From the NCBI GenBank assembly GCA_003661265.1, contig QMVU01000087.1:1-5697 (forward strand): a stretch of DNA of 5,697 nucleotides. Direction: 5' to 3'. The translations under genes and the position numbers were made by a program. The notes beneath the pieces were generated by a model, which saw only the letters and a list, made by a program, of their open reading frames with translations, was not told where the DNA came from and did no database searches. Position 1 is the stretch's first letter. Every line of letters begins with the position of its first letter. Source of the stretch: Thermoproteota archaeon (lineage in GTDB: Archaea > Korarchaeota > Korarchaeia > Korarchaeales > Korarchaeaceae). Of this stretch, positions 1 through 5,697 are shown piece by piece.

Positions 1-183
1 CCACCTGCAAATTGCCTCTACAATAGGGCCACTTGTAATTACCTTGGAGATTACCCACCAGAGTGCTATTGCAATCCAATTAAGGGGATTAAGAAAGCTT
101 ATGAACCAAATAAATTTCAGAAGGGCAGATTTCATGCCTATCTTTTGAAAAGATTCTTCTCCTTTCTTATTCCCTAAAGACAT
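1..183 (-). CDS. Putative small membrane protein, N-terminal part (runs off left edge)
   Basis: An ATG at 183 on the minus strand opens a frame of 61 codons without a stop to base 1, so only the N-terminus is visible. It starts with a polar, basic stretch (MSLGNKKGEESFQKIG), then two hydrophobic stretches at about residues 20-31 and 34-50, rich in Trp, Ile and Phe and joined by a short N-P-L-N turn; this suggests an integral membrane protein. A TATA-like CTTTTAAG at 208-215 lies about 29 bases upstream of the ATG, the same spacing as for the divergent gene at 300, so a leaderless mRNA fits. An internal ATG at 135 is the other possible start. I do not recognise the family. The plus strand of the same bases is also open to a stop at 175-177. 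I prefer the minus strand because about 64% of its codons begin with a purine, against about 48% on the plus strand, and because it has a start codon and promoter. Confidence is moderate. Confidence 0.45.
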   Translation of the reverse strand, partial: MSLGNKKGEESFQKIGMKSALLKFIWFISFLNPLNWIAIALWWVISKVITSGPIVEAICRW

Positions 184-207
184 CCAATTCTGCTTAAATT
201 TGAAATT

Positions 208-217
208 CTTAAAAGTT
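208..217 (-). promoter_or_regulatory. Archaeal TATA box for the left-edge minus-strand frame
   Basis: On the minus strand this reads AACTTTTAAG, preceded by the purine-rich AGGAAA, which resembles a TFB-recognition element. Its centre is about 29 bases before the ATG at 183, predicting transcription start within a few bases of the start codon. The call is by pattern and spacing only, and depends on that frame being a real gene. Confidence 0.4.
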
Positions 218-260
218 TCCTAAATCTTTTGTTTCAGAAAAAAGTTAGGAAATGATGAAC

Positions 261-274
261 GGTCAATTATAAAA
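261..274 (+). promoter_or_regulatory. BRE/TATA promoter of the C5-epimerase-like gene
   Basis: TTATAAAA at 267-274 is a good archaeal TATA box. The six bases before it (GGTCAA, 261-266) match five of six positions of the RNWAAW TFB-recognition consensus as I remember it. The box centre lies about 29 bases before the TTG at 300. Archaeal transcription usually starts about 25-27 bases after the box centre, so the mRNA should begin at about 295-298 with practically no leader. No convincing Shine-Dalgarno is needed or seen in front of this gene. Confidence 0.6.
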
Positions 275-299
275 GGAAAAAGAGGCTAATCTAATTAGG

Positions 300-1505
300 T
301 TGTTCTGGAAAAAGATCATTGTCATGCTACTTTTTTTAACGCTGTTTTTCATAGTGGTCATGGCTGGCTTGCTGAGCCCAACTAGAAATTATCTTCAAAA
401 CAGGAAGGACGGTTTCCTTTTGAATGCTATTAATGATGCTGTTAACTCAGGAGTTATCGAGAAAAAAGATTCTGATAGATTATTTTACCTTATATCTAAA
501 TCTAAAGAAGTCATTTCCTCTGAACATCCTCTTTCAGATGATCTTGCTGATATTCTTGAGAGATTTGAACGTATGGCTATGAGAGAGGGGTTAAGCAGAA
601 AGGATCTGCTGGTCCTAGAGAAAACGCTTGAGGTGAACCTTAAATATGTAAATCAAAGCAGAAGTGAACCAGAGCTCTTCGAGAGGTTTTTTGATCCTTC
701 CTTGAGCTTCCCCTTCGTGTACATCAATGGTCAGGGCTTCAACTTTCATCCCATAAATGCGTTAAACTATGCAACAGAGCTCTTGGAGTATAAAGGTGAT
801 GAATTAGGCTTTGTGAGAGTAATGGGAGATCTTCTCGATTATCTCGAGGTGGAAAAGGTTAGAGACATCGAATTTGGTGTCTTGAAGTTCTACTTCGCAT
901 GGGAAAGGGAAAGCATACCTTGGATCTCATCTATATCTCAGGGCATCGGTTCTGCCTATTTTGCCCTGGCTTACTCTATTACTGGAGAGACGGAGTTTGA
1001 AAGAGCGGCAAGGCTCCTTGCCAACTCTTTTCAGGTTCCATCTGGTATGGGAGGCTTTAGAATAGAACTCGACTATGGTCCGTTTTACGTGGAATACTCT
1101 AACGCTCCATTTGACCTAGTTTTAAACGGTTTTATGCTTTCTCTGAAGGGTTTGTGGATCTACTCCCAAATAATAGAGGATTCTGCTGCTCTCGAGGCCT
1201 TTTCTTCTGGGATTAAAACGCTTGAGTCCCTTCTGCCAAAGTACGATGTCGAAGGTTGGTCAGCTTACTCGATTTTCTACAGCTGGAGCGTTGAGAGCTA
1301 TCCAACCTTTCACGGCATGGCAAGCGAGAGATACCACAGATTACATGTGAGACTGCTTTACTTCCTTGGAAAAGCGAGTGGAAGCCAAGTCCTTAAGGCT
1401 TACGTTGAGAAATGGGATAATTGCTTGATTAAGGCTGGTTTGAAATCAGAGATTGAGAGGGCTAAGGAGGAGTATGAGTTTTGGATTTCAAAAGTTCTTG
1501 GATAA
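300..1505 (+). CDS. Membrane-anchored D-glucuronyl C5-epimerase-like protein
   Basis: This 401-residue protein has a short cytoplasmic start (MFWKK), one hydrophobic segment at residues 6-25 and then a long soluble part, so it is probably a signal-anchored protein facing outward. Residues ~200-356 match the C-terminal catalytic domain of heparosan/D-glucuronyl C5-epimerases (C5-epim_C). Visible motifs are PWISSISQG (207-215), VEYSNAP followed by VLNGFMLSLKGL (264-285; compare EEYPTTP...VLNGFMYSLIGL of animal Glce), YDVEGWSAYS (315-324) and RYHRLHV (344-350; compare DYHTTHI). Family enzymes invert C5 of hexuronic acids inside polysaccharides, turning D-glucuronate into L-iduronate; Tyr266, Tyr323 and Tyr345 are candidate equivalents of the catalytic tyrosines. 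Residues 26-200 are helical-looking and less recognisable. A role in modifying an archaeal surface or secreted glycan is inference; the true substrate is unknown. The TTG at 300 is preferred over ATG at 324 because it keeps the basic residues before the membrane helix and fits the TATA box. The gene stands alone. Confidence 0.8.
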   Translation: MFWKKIIVMLLFLTLFFIVVMAGLLSPTRNYLQNRKDGFLLNAINDAVNSGVIEKKDSDRLFYLISKSKEVISSEHPLSDDLADILERFERMAMREGLSRKDLLVLEKTLEVNLKYVNQSRSEPELFERFFDPSLSFPFVYINGQGFNFHPINALNYATELLEYKGDELGFVRVMGDLLDYLEVEKVRDIEFGVLKFYFAWERESIPWISSISQGIGSAYFALAYSITGETEFERAARLLANSFQVPSGMGGFRIELDYGPFYVEYSNAPFDLVLNGFMLSLKGLWIYSQIIEDSAALEAFSSGIKTLESLLPKYDVEGWSAYSIFYSWSVESYPTFHGMASERYHRLHVRLLYFLGKASGSQVLKAYVEKWDNCLIKAGLKSEIERAKEEYEFWISKVLG

Positions 1506-1526
1506 CCATCTCTTCTTCTCTTACGA

Positions 1527-2648
1527 TTAAAGGCCCATGTACCTCCTCCACGTTTTCCTCAATTTCTCATCATCATGTAAAGAAACCAAGTAGAGCTTCC
1601 AGACCTTTTTCTCCTCCCAGCTGGGCTTGCTTTTTGAGGAAAGGATCTCCAGACCAAAGGACCATCTCTCAAGCCCTAGCTCGGAACGTATTTGTTCCTC
1701 CAATTCAGCAATGCGCGTCCAATCTGCCCTGTCTTTCGTTACGAGGGATCTAATATCCTCATTAAGTTCTGGCATTTCAAGGTTTTCAAGGAGGAGGAAC
1801 TTTCTATCAAGCAGATTGCGGGATAACTCCGGTAATCTCGATATAAATAGGGAGAAAGCACTCTTATTGGTGAGAAGAAAGAAATTCTCATCTAATTCTT
1901 GCATTAGCAGTCTCATAGCTCTACTCAGCATTACCCAGGCGGCTATATTTCCTTCGTGATTCTCTAAGTAGGAGTAAATTCTGTCTCTATCCTCTGCCCA
2001 CCTCCTCTTCACTTCTTGCTCTATTTCCAGCTTTCTTCCCTCAAATCTCATAGCTAGAACGATTTCTAAGGGCCTGTAAAGGGGCTCTCCAAGAGGAAGT
2101 GATGGCATAGTTGCGATGTACCTGTATATGTTGTCTGCGTTATCCACATCGATTTCCCCGTTTATTAGGGGGGAATACTCATGAACGCCTGAGATCACAT
2201 CAAACACTTCAGAAGGATCAAGTCCAAACTCCTCCAGTTGACTCAATTCTCTATCTGAACTTTTCTCAAGCACAAACTTAACGTTTGAAGGGTGTTCCCA
2301 TCCCATAAAGATTCTCATGAGCTCATCTGATATGTGGGGAAATGGTCCACACCCTACATCGTGAAGAAGGCCTGAAACAGAAAGGAGCAAGGGATCTAGA
2401 TCGAGTCTCAGGCTAGCTATCAAAGCAAGGTGTGCCACATGGGTTGAGTGCTCATATCTGCTTGCTACAGCAAGTTCTTCAACAAGCCAAGGTGGTACCA
2501 CTGATAGATCTATTTCCGTAAGCCTTCTCACCGACCAAGATTCCTCCAGCCTTGTGAGTAACTCTAAAGCTTCCTTCAACTCTCGCTTCAATCCCAATTT
2601 TCCTCCTCTTTGGGGATCGAAAAACTGTCGAGTGACGTTTGAAAGCAT
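1527..2648 (-). CDS. HD-domain phosphohydrolase, SAMHD1/dGTPase-like
   Basis: Counted from the ATG at 2648, this is a 373-residue cytoplasmic protein with an HD superfamily hydrolase domain at about residues 10-205. The metal-ligand pattern is visible: SRYEHS (His67), LLHDVG (His96-Asp97) and DVDNAD (Asp169). GPFPH (His105) and WEH (His119) match further active-site histidines of SAMHD1-like enzymes, and the FDP start (residues 10-12) resembles the family's D-P-x-x-G opening. Such enzymes hydrolyse dNTPs or related phosphoesters; the substrate here is not known. Cys100 stands where SAMHD1 has a histidine (HDLGH becomes HDVGC), which may alter activity. Residues ~206-373 form a charged, mostly helical tail without a recognised domain. 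The frame remains open to a GTG at 2789 (420 residues; GTG 2678 and TTG 2699 also possible), but those starts run into the promoter, ribosome site or signal peptide codons of the divergent gene, so ATG 2648 is preferred although no Shine-Dalgarno precedes it. The 3' end faces the epimerase gene. Confidence 0.85.
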   Translation of the reverse strand: MLSNVTRQFFDPQRGGKLGLKRELKEALELLTRLEESWSVRRLTEIDLSVVPPWLVEELAVASRYEHSTHVAHLALIASLRLDLDPLLLSVSGLLHDVGCGPFPHISDELMRIFMGWEHPSNVKFVLEKSSDRELSQLEEFGLDPSEVFDVISGVHEYSPLINGEIDVDNADNIYRYIATMPSLPLGEPLYRPLEIVLAMRFEGRKLEIEQEVKRRWAEDRDRIYSYLENHEGNIAAWVMLSRAMRLLMQELDENFFLLTNKSAFSLFISRLPELSRNLLDRKFLLLENLEMPELNEDIRSLVTKDRADWTRIAELEEQIRSELGLERWSFGLEILSSKSKPSWEEKKVWKLYLVSLHDDEKLRKTWRRYMGL

Positions 2649-2660
2649 TTCGAATGCAGA

Positions 2661-2669
2661 TTTAAAAAG
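2661..2669 (+). promoter_or_regulatory. Possible TATA box in the divergent HD / CFI-box intergenic region
   Basis: TTTAAAAAG lies in the 56-base gap between the ATG of the HD gene (2648, minus) and the TTG of the CFI-box gene (2705, plus). On the plus strand it predicts a start near 2690, which would fall inside the Shine-Dalgarno at 2687-2694; the upstream bases are a poor match to a BRE. On the minus strand the same core is too close to the ATG at 2648 (about 16 bases). A second TATA-like stretch on the minus strand, CTATATTCC at 2707-2715, could serve the HD gene instead. These assignments are weak. Confidence 0.3.
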
Positions 2670-2686
2670 CCTTACCACCAGGACTT

Positions 2687-2694
2687 GAGGAGGT
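2687..2694 (+). promoter_or_regulatory. Strong Shine-Dalgarno deciding the TTG start at 2705
   Basis: GAGGAGGT is a near-perfect complement to the archaeal 16S rRNA 3' end and ends 10 bases before the TTG at 2705. It decides for this UUG start over the next TTG at 2729, which would lose the basic N-terminal residues of the signal peptide. Confidence 0.75.
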
Positions 2695-2704
2695 ATCAAA
2701 AGTT

Positions 2705-4177
2705 TTGGAATATAGGAAATTAGCCTCCTTGTTAGTTTTATTTCAACTGTTTGCTGCAACAGGTCTTCCTGTGGCTCAATTAAAGGCACAACAACCTTAC
2801 TACGTGGTTAGCTTTACCACCTGCGAAGCAGTTCAGGAGACAGAGCCTTGGGATCCCATAAACACAACGGAGGTCTTCTCAACAATAGATAAACAGGTAG
2901 TACTCTGGGTACGCTTTGGTAATGTAGTGAGCGAGCTTTACCTCAGATATGAGTTTTTGAAACCCGACGGATCTCCCTTCGGCGTTGCTGAAGACATCGT
3001 GCCTGATCCAGCTGTATATGATATAGATTACTATGAGACATATACGCATTCCATGACAATGGAACTTAAGCCCATAGAAGGTCTTGGAGACCCAAGGGAC
3101 TACACCGGAGAGTGGAAGGTGAACCTCTATGTCAACAACGAGTACGTGCTTACCTTCAACTTTCTCCTGCTGAAATTCGGAATAACTGATTACACAATGT
3201 GCGAAAATATCCAGAATGCTTCTCCATGGAATCCCATCAATAGAAAAGATGTCTTCGGGGCAGATGATCTCTATGCAACAGCTTGGGTGGAGCTTTCAAA
3301 CCTTACTAAGGGAGTTAACGTGGAGTTCAAGTGGATAGATCCCGACGGAGCCACTGTCTTGGTGGACAGGGTATGGGTACCAGATCCTAGAACGCGTCAA
3401 GCCGAGTATTACTCTACCTTTAGGGTTGGACAGCAGTTCACCTTAGCGGAGACCTCGTACTACCAGGATCCAAAGGAAAAACCTGGTTTGTGGAAGGTTG
3501 AGGTCTATGTAGATGGCACGAACATGTTGAGCATGACGTTCACTGTTGAGAAACCTCCAGGATGCTTGATTGCTACTGCCGCATATGGATCCGAATTAGC
3601 TCCAGAAGTTCAAGCTCTAAGGGAGTTTAGAGACGGAATTGTAATGAATACAAATGCTGGAAGTCATTTTATGAAGGCTTTTAATGCCTTTTACTACTCC
3701 TTCAGTCCAGAGATAGCAAAGCTTGAATTGGAGTACAAAACCCTCAGATCAATTATCAGAACGATTGTCAGACCCCTTCTAATCATACTTGATGTATCTA
3801 GCAAGGTTTTCGAAGTGCTAAGCTTTAGCCCAGAGATAGGGATTGTCTTAAGCGGTATAGCTGCCAGCTCGATGATAGGTGCCCTATATCTTACTCCAAT
3901 TCTGGCTTTGATAGCATTAGTCCTCAAGAATAAACTTAGCTCTAAGAGAGCTTACTCCTTCTTCGGTCTATGGCTTATATCTGGGCTTCTACTGCTTGGT
4001 GTGGGAGAGATCTCTCAAGGGTCCCTCCTGCTAATAGGTAGTTCTCTTATAGTTTTGTCTGCCATGTCCTTGTCTGCTTTACTTGCTCTGAACTTAGCTT
4101 CAAAGTTAATAGCGCTGTTTAGAAAAACTTCTGCCAGAACTCCCCTAGAAACCCCATCTCCCTTCAGTCAGCTATAA
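2705..4177 (+). CDS. Exported membrane protein with tandem beta domains and CFI-box
   Basis: This 490-residue protein starts with a signal peptide (basic YRK, hydrophobic core at residues 6-24, probable cleavage at about 24-29). Two homologous domains of about 125 residues follow (33-157 and 160-282). Each has a C-E-x-[VI]-Q...PW-[DN]-PIN...VF opening (Cys40, Cys166), a central PDG and VPDP, and a WKV...YV ending, suggesting beta-sandwich extracellular modules. Residues 287-340 match the CFI-box domain: CLIATAAYGS, then EVQALREFRD and FYYSFSPEIA. That domain is known from secreted bacterial and archaeal proteins and has no established function that I know of. It is usually C-terminal, but here about 150 more residues follow, with hydrophobic segments at ~378-407, 417-435 and 440-471 and a short polar tail. 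The protein is likely on the cell surface, held by the C-terminal helices. The TTG start is backed by the Shine-Dalgarno and signal peptide. Its last 14 bases overlap the convergent adenine deaminase gene. Function unknown. Confidence 0.85.
   Translation: MEYRKLASLLVLFQLFAATGLPVAQLKAQQPYYVVSFTTCEAVQETEPWDPINTTEVFSTIDKQVVLWVRFGNVVSELYLRYEFLKPDGSPFGVAEDIVPDPAVYDIDYYETYTHSMTMELKPIEGLGDPRDYTGEWKVNLYVNNEYVLTFNFLLLKFGITDYTMCENIQNASPWNPINRKDVFGADDLYATAWVELSNLTKGVNVEFKWIDPDGATVLVDRVWVPDPRTRQAEYYSTFRVGQQFTLAETSYYQDPKEKPGLWKVEVYVDGTNMLSMTFTVEKPPGCLIATAAYGSELAPEVQALREFRDGIVMNTNAGSHFMKAFNAFYYSFSPEIAKLELEYKTLRSIIRTIVRPLLIILDVSSKVFEVLSFSPEIGIVLSGIAASSMIGALYLTPILALIALVLKNKLSSKRAYSFFGLWLISGLLLLGVGEISQGSLLLIGSSLIVLSAMSLSALLALNLASKLIALFRKTSARTPLETPSPFSQL
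2801..3550 (+). repeat. Tandem duplication of a Cys-containing beta domain (protein-level repeat)
   Basis: Copy A (about 2801-3175) and copy B (about 3182-3550) encode homologous domains. Shared positions, in order, are C-E-x-[VI]-Q, P-W-[DN]-P-I-N, VF, the PDG turn, VPDP, and G-x-W-K-V-x-[LV]-Y-V near the end, with conserved cysteines 126 residues apart. The DNA copies have diverged strongly, although the PW-[DN]-PIN codons remain similar, so this is an old intragenic duplication and not a recent DNA repeat. The two cysteines could pair with each other or with Cys287 of the CFI-box, but nothing in the sequence proves this. Confidence 0.8.
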
Positions 4178-5697
4178 GATCTATCCTCTTGAACTCGACC
4201 GTGTCTATCAATCCCCTGTCGGTAATCCTTAACTCAGGCAACACGGAGAGGGCCAGAAGAGACATCGTCATGAAGGGGGATACCATTTCGCAGCCTAGTT
4301 CCCTCCAAGCCCTCTCCAACCTCTCAACTTTTTCTGCCACCTCTTCTATTGGCTGATCTGACATTAAGCCAGCTATTGGAAGCTCAACTAAGCCCAAAAT
4401 CTTGCCTTCAGAAACTGCAATCATTCCTCCGCCCATATCTATAAGCTCATTTGCAGCAAGGGTCATGTCCTCATCGTTCATACCGACGACAAGCAAGTTG
4501 TGGCTGTCATGTGCAACTGTAGATGCAACAGCTCCCTTCTTGAACCCAAATCCCTTGACAAATCCCTTCCCTATATTTCCAGTGAGTTTATGCCTTTCTA
4601 TAACGACGACTTTGGCTATGTCCTCTGCAGGGTTGGGAAGTATTTTTCCATCTTTCACCTCCAACTCCTCAATTAGGTGTTTCGTGTTCACCTTCCCCTC
4701 AAGAACCCCTATTACGTGTACCTTTACCATGCCCTCATCTACAGGAGCTTTTATCTCTAGATCCGATGGAGTTGGCCTTCTCTTTACCTTTACAGTCTCC
4801 CTTGCAAAGCTTGGATAGGTTGGAGGCTTCAATTCCACCGTTAACTTGCCTTCCTTAGCTACAACTTTCCCATCTGCCACGACAACATCTATCTTCAGGT
4901 TTTTCAGGTCATCTACGATCAGCACGTCACCAAACCTGCCTGGAGCTATGGCACCGATGTCCTGATCTTGATTAAAGTGCTCTGCTGTGTTTATAGTTGC
5001 CATCTGAATGGCTGTAACAGGATCTACCCCCTCCTCGATCGCCCTCCTTACTACGTGATCCATATGCCCTTCTGAGATCAGATCTTCTGGATGCCTGTCA
5101 TCTGTTACCAAGCAGACCCTCCTAGTATCTACTCCTTCTTCGGTTACGATCTTTATCACGTCAGCTAGATCTTTCCAAGCAGACCCCTCCCTGATCATCG
5201 TGTACATTCCAAGCCTTACTTTAGCAAGACCCATTTCCTTTGTCGTGGACTCATGACTTGAGCTTACTCCAGAGGCAACATATGCTGAAAGCTCAGATCC
5301 CAGGGGGCCTGCCCAGTGTCCCTCAACTACTTTTCCGCTTCTCAGCGATACTTGAATCTCACCATGCATTTTCTCGTCTCCGTAAATCACTCCAGGGTAG
5401 TTCATCACCTCCCCTAGGGCGACCACCCCATCCCATTTCATGGCCTCCTCCACATCAGCGGGCCCTATTTCAGCCCCCGCTGTCTCGAACTCCGGAAAGG
5501 AGGCTGGAACACAAGAAGGAATTGATACGTAAACCTTCAGGGGAACTCCCTTAGCCTCCTCAAGCATGAGCTTAACTCCCTTTAGCCCTAGGACGTTAGC
5601 TATTTCATGGGGATCTATGAAGGCAGCAGTCGTCCCGTGAGGAAGGACTGCCCTGGCAAATTGGGTTACAGTTACCATGCTGCTTTCTATGTGCACA
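4164..5697 (-). CDS. ade: Adenine deaminase, missing the N-terminus at the window edge
   Basis: The visible 510 codons are the bulk of an adenine deaminase (adenine + water to hypoxanthine + ammonia; purine salvage, cytoplasm). Numbering from the edge, it opens with VHIESSM, the end of the D-A-H-x-H-I-E-S-S metal motif, so the first His and roughly 60-90 residues are beyond the window. The GTG at 5696 is therefore the valine of H-x-H and not a start. Amidohydrolase landmarks follow in order: FIDPHEIANVLG (26-37), ALGEVMN (93-99, bridging Glu96), VEGHW (124-128, His127), SSSHEST (145-151, His148 and Glu149), LVTDDRHPEDL (196-206, Asp199) and IGAIAPGR (247-254). The adenine-deaminase-specific C-terminal domain is complete (VAHDSHNLLVVG, 394-405; LPIAGLMS, 439-446; the I-T-D-R-G-L end). 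Two variants differ from the commonest form as I recall it (GHW-AGP for GHAPG, SSHE for SDHE), so a subfamily with shifted specificity is possible. Its end overlaps the CFI-box gene by 14 bases. Confidence 0.92.
   Translation of the reverse strand, partial: VHIESSMVTVTQFARAVLPHGTTAAFIDPHEIANVLGLKGVKLMLEEAKGVPLKVYVSIPSCVPASFPEFETAGAEIGPADVEEAMKWDGVVALGEVMNYPGVIYGDEKMHGEIQVSLRSGKVVEGHWAGPLGSELSAYVASGVSSSHESTTKEMGLAKVRLGMYTMIREGSAWKDLADVIKIVTEEGVDTRRVCLVTDDRHPEDLISEGHMDHVVRRAIEEGVDPVTAIQMATINTAEHFNQDQDIGAIAPGRFGDVLIVDDLKNLKIDVVVADGKVVAKEGKLTVELKPPTYPSFARETVKVKRRPTPSDLEIKAPVDEGMVKVHVIGVLEGKVNTKHLIEELEVKDGKILPNPAEDIAKVVVIERHKLTGNIGKGFVKGFGFKKGAVASTVAHDSHNLLVVGMNDEDMTLAANELIDMGGGMIAVSEGKILGLVELPIAGLMSDQPIEEVAEKVERLERAWRELGCEMVSPFMTMSLLALSVLPELRITDRGLIDTVEFKRIDLIAD

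Noticed and set aside
1..177. Plus-strand frame ending at TAA 175-177, encoding a Cys/Tyr/Pro-rich C-terminus
   Set aside because: It has fewer purine-first codons than the opposite frame and no start in view. It remains a real alternative and is discussed as a finding, but it was not listed as a gene.
1506..1526. Pyrimidine-rich gap as a terminator of the epimerase-like gene
   Set aside because: It is a mixed C/T stretch without a clean T-run or stem-loop, so termination cannot be claimed.
1481..1959. Plus-strand open frames of 90 and 110 codons
   Set aside because: They lie opposite the HD gene, have Ser-rich low-complexity translations, no ribosome site and no recognisable domain: shadows of the minus-strand gene.
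3694..3927. Minus-strand open frame of 77 codons
   Set aside because: It is antisense to the CFI-box gene's C-terminal region, with no promoter, ribosome site or domain.
4402..5554. Plus-strand open frames of 138 and 104 codons
   Set aside because: They mirror the strongly conserved adenine deaminase gene and have unnatural Ser/Pro/Thr-rich translations.
5694..5696. GTG as a start codon for the adenine deaminase
   Set aside because: It encodes the valine inside the H-x-H metal motif; base 5697 (T on the minus strand) fits the last base of the preceding His codon. The true start is outside the window.
1..5697. A defence island, mobile element or CRISPR locus
   Set aside because: There are no regularly spaced repeats, terminal inverted repeats, integrase/transposase or nuclease gene set. 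The HD enzyme alone is not enough to call an antiviral system.

Overview
The window looks like archaeal chromosomal DNA, probably from a thermophile of the Thermoproteota/Korarchaeota/Bathyarchaeia kind. The evidence is: TATA-type promoters about 29 bases before start codons (which predicts leaderless mRNAs), two UUG-started genes, one strong Shine-Dalgarno GAGGAGGT, frequent AGA/AGG arginine codons, tight spacing, and gene families at home in archaea. The lineage is inferred and was not checked by any search. No tRNA, rRNA, CRISPR array, insertion sequence or other mobile element was seen.

Layout, left to right. (1) Positions 1-183 carry a reading frame on the minus strand that runs off the left edge and looks like the N-terminus of a small membrane protein. 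A competing plus-strand frame covers the same bases, so this call is tentative. (2) Positions 184-299 are an AT-rich divergent promoter region with one TATA box per strand. (3) Positions 300-1505 (+) encode a membrane-anchored protein with a D-glucuronyl C5-epimerase C-terminal domain. (4) Positions 1527-2648 (-) encode an HD-domain phosphohydrolase of the SAMHD1/dGTPase-like type, convergent with the epimerase gene with a 21-base gap. (5) Positions 2705-4177 (+) encode a secreted or membrane-anchored protein with a signal peptide, two copies of a ~125-residue beta-rich domain, a CFI-box (CLIATAAYGS) domain and a hydrophobic C-terminus. (6) Positions 4164-5697 (-) are most of an adenine deaminase gene, cut by the right edge, whose 3' end overlaps the previous gene by 14 bases.

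The genes alternate in strand and do not form an operon. The two plus-strand genes both encode proteins facing the outside of the cell (a glycan epimerase-like enzyme and a surface/membrane protein). The two complete or nearly complete minus-strand genes encode cytoplasmic enzymes that probably act on nucleotides or purines (HD hydrolase, adenine deaminase). This may be only loose themed neighbourhood. I see no convincing evidence of a new multi-gene system. The most interesting items are the CFI-box protein with an unusual membrane tail, the archaeal C5-epimerase-like protein, and the HD enzyme with a His-to-Cys change beside its HD motif.
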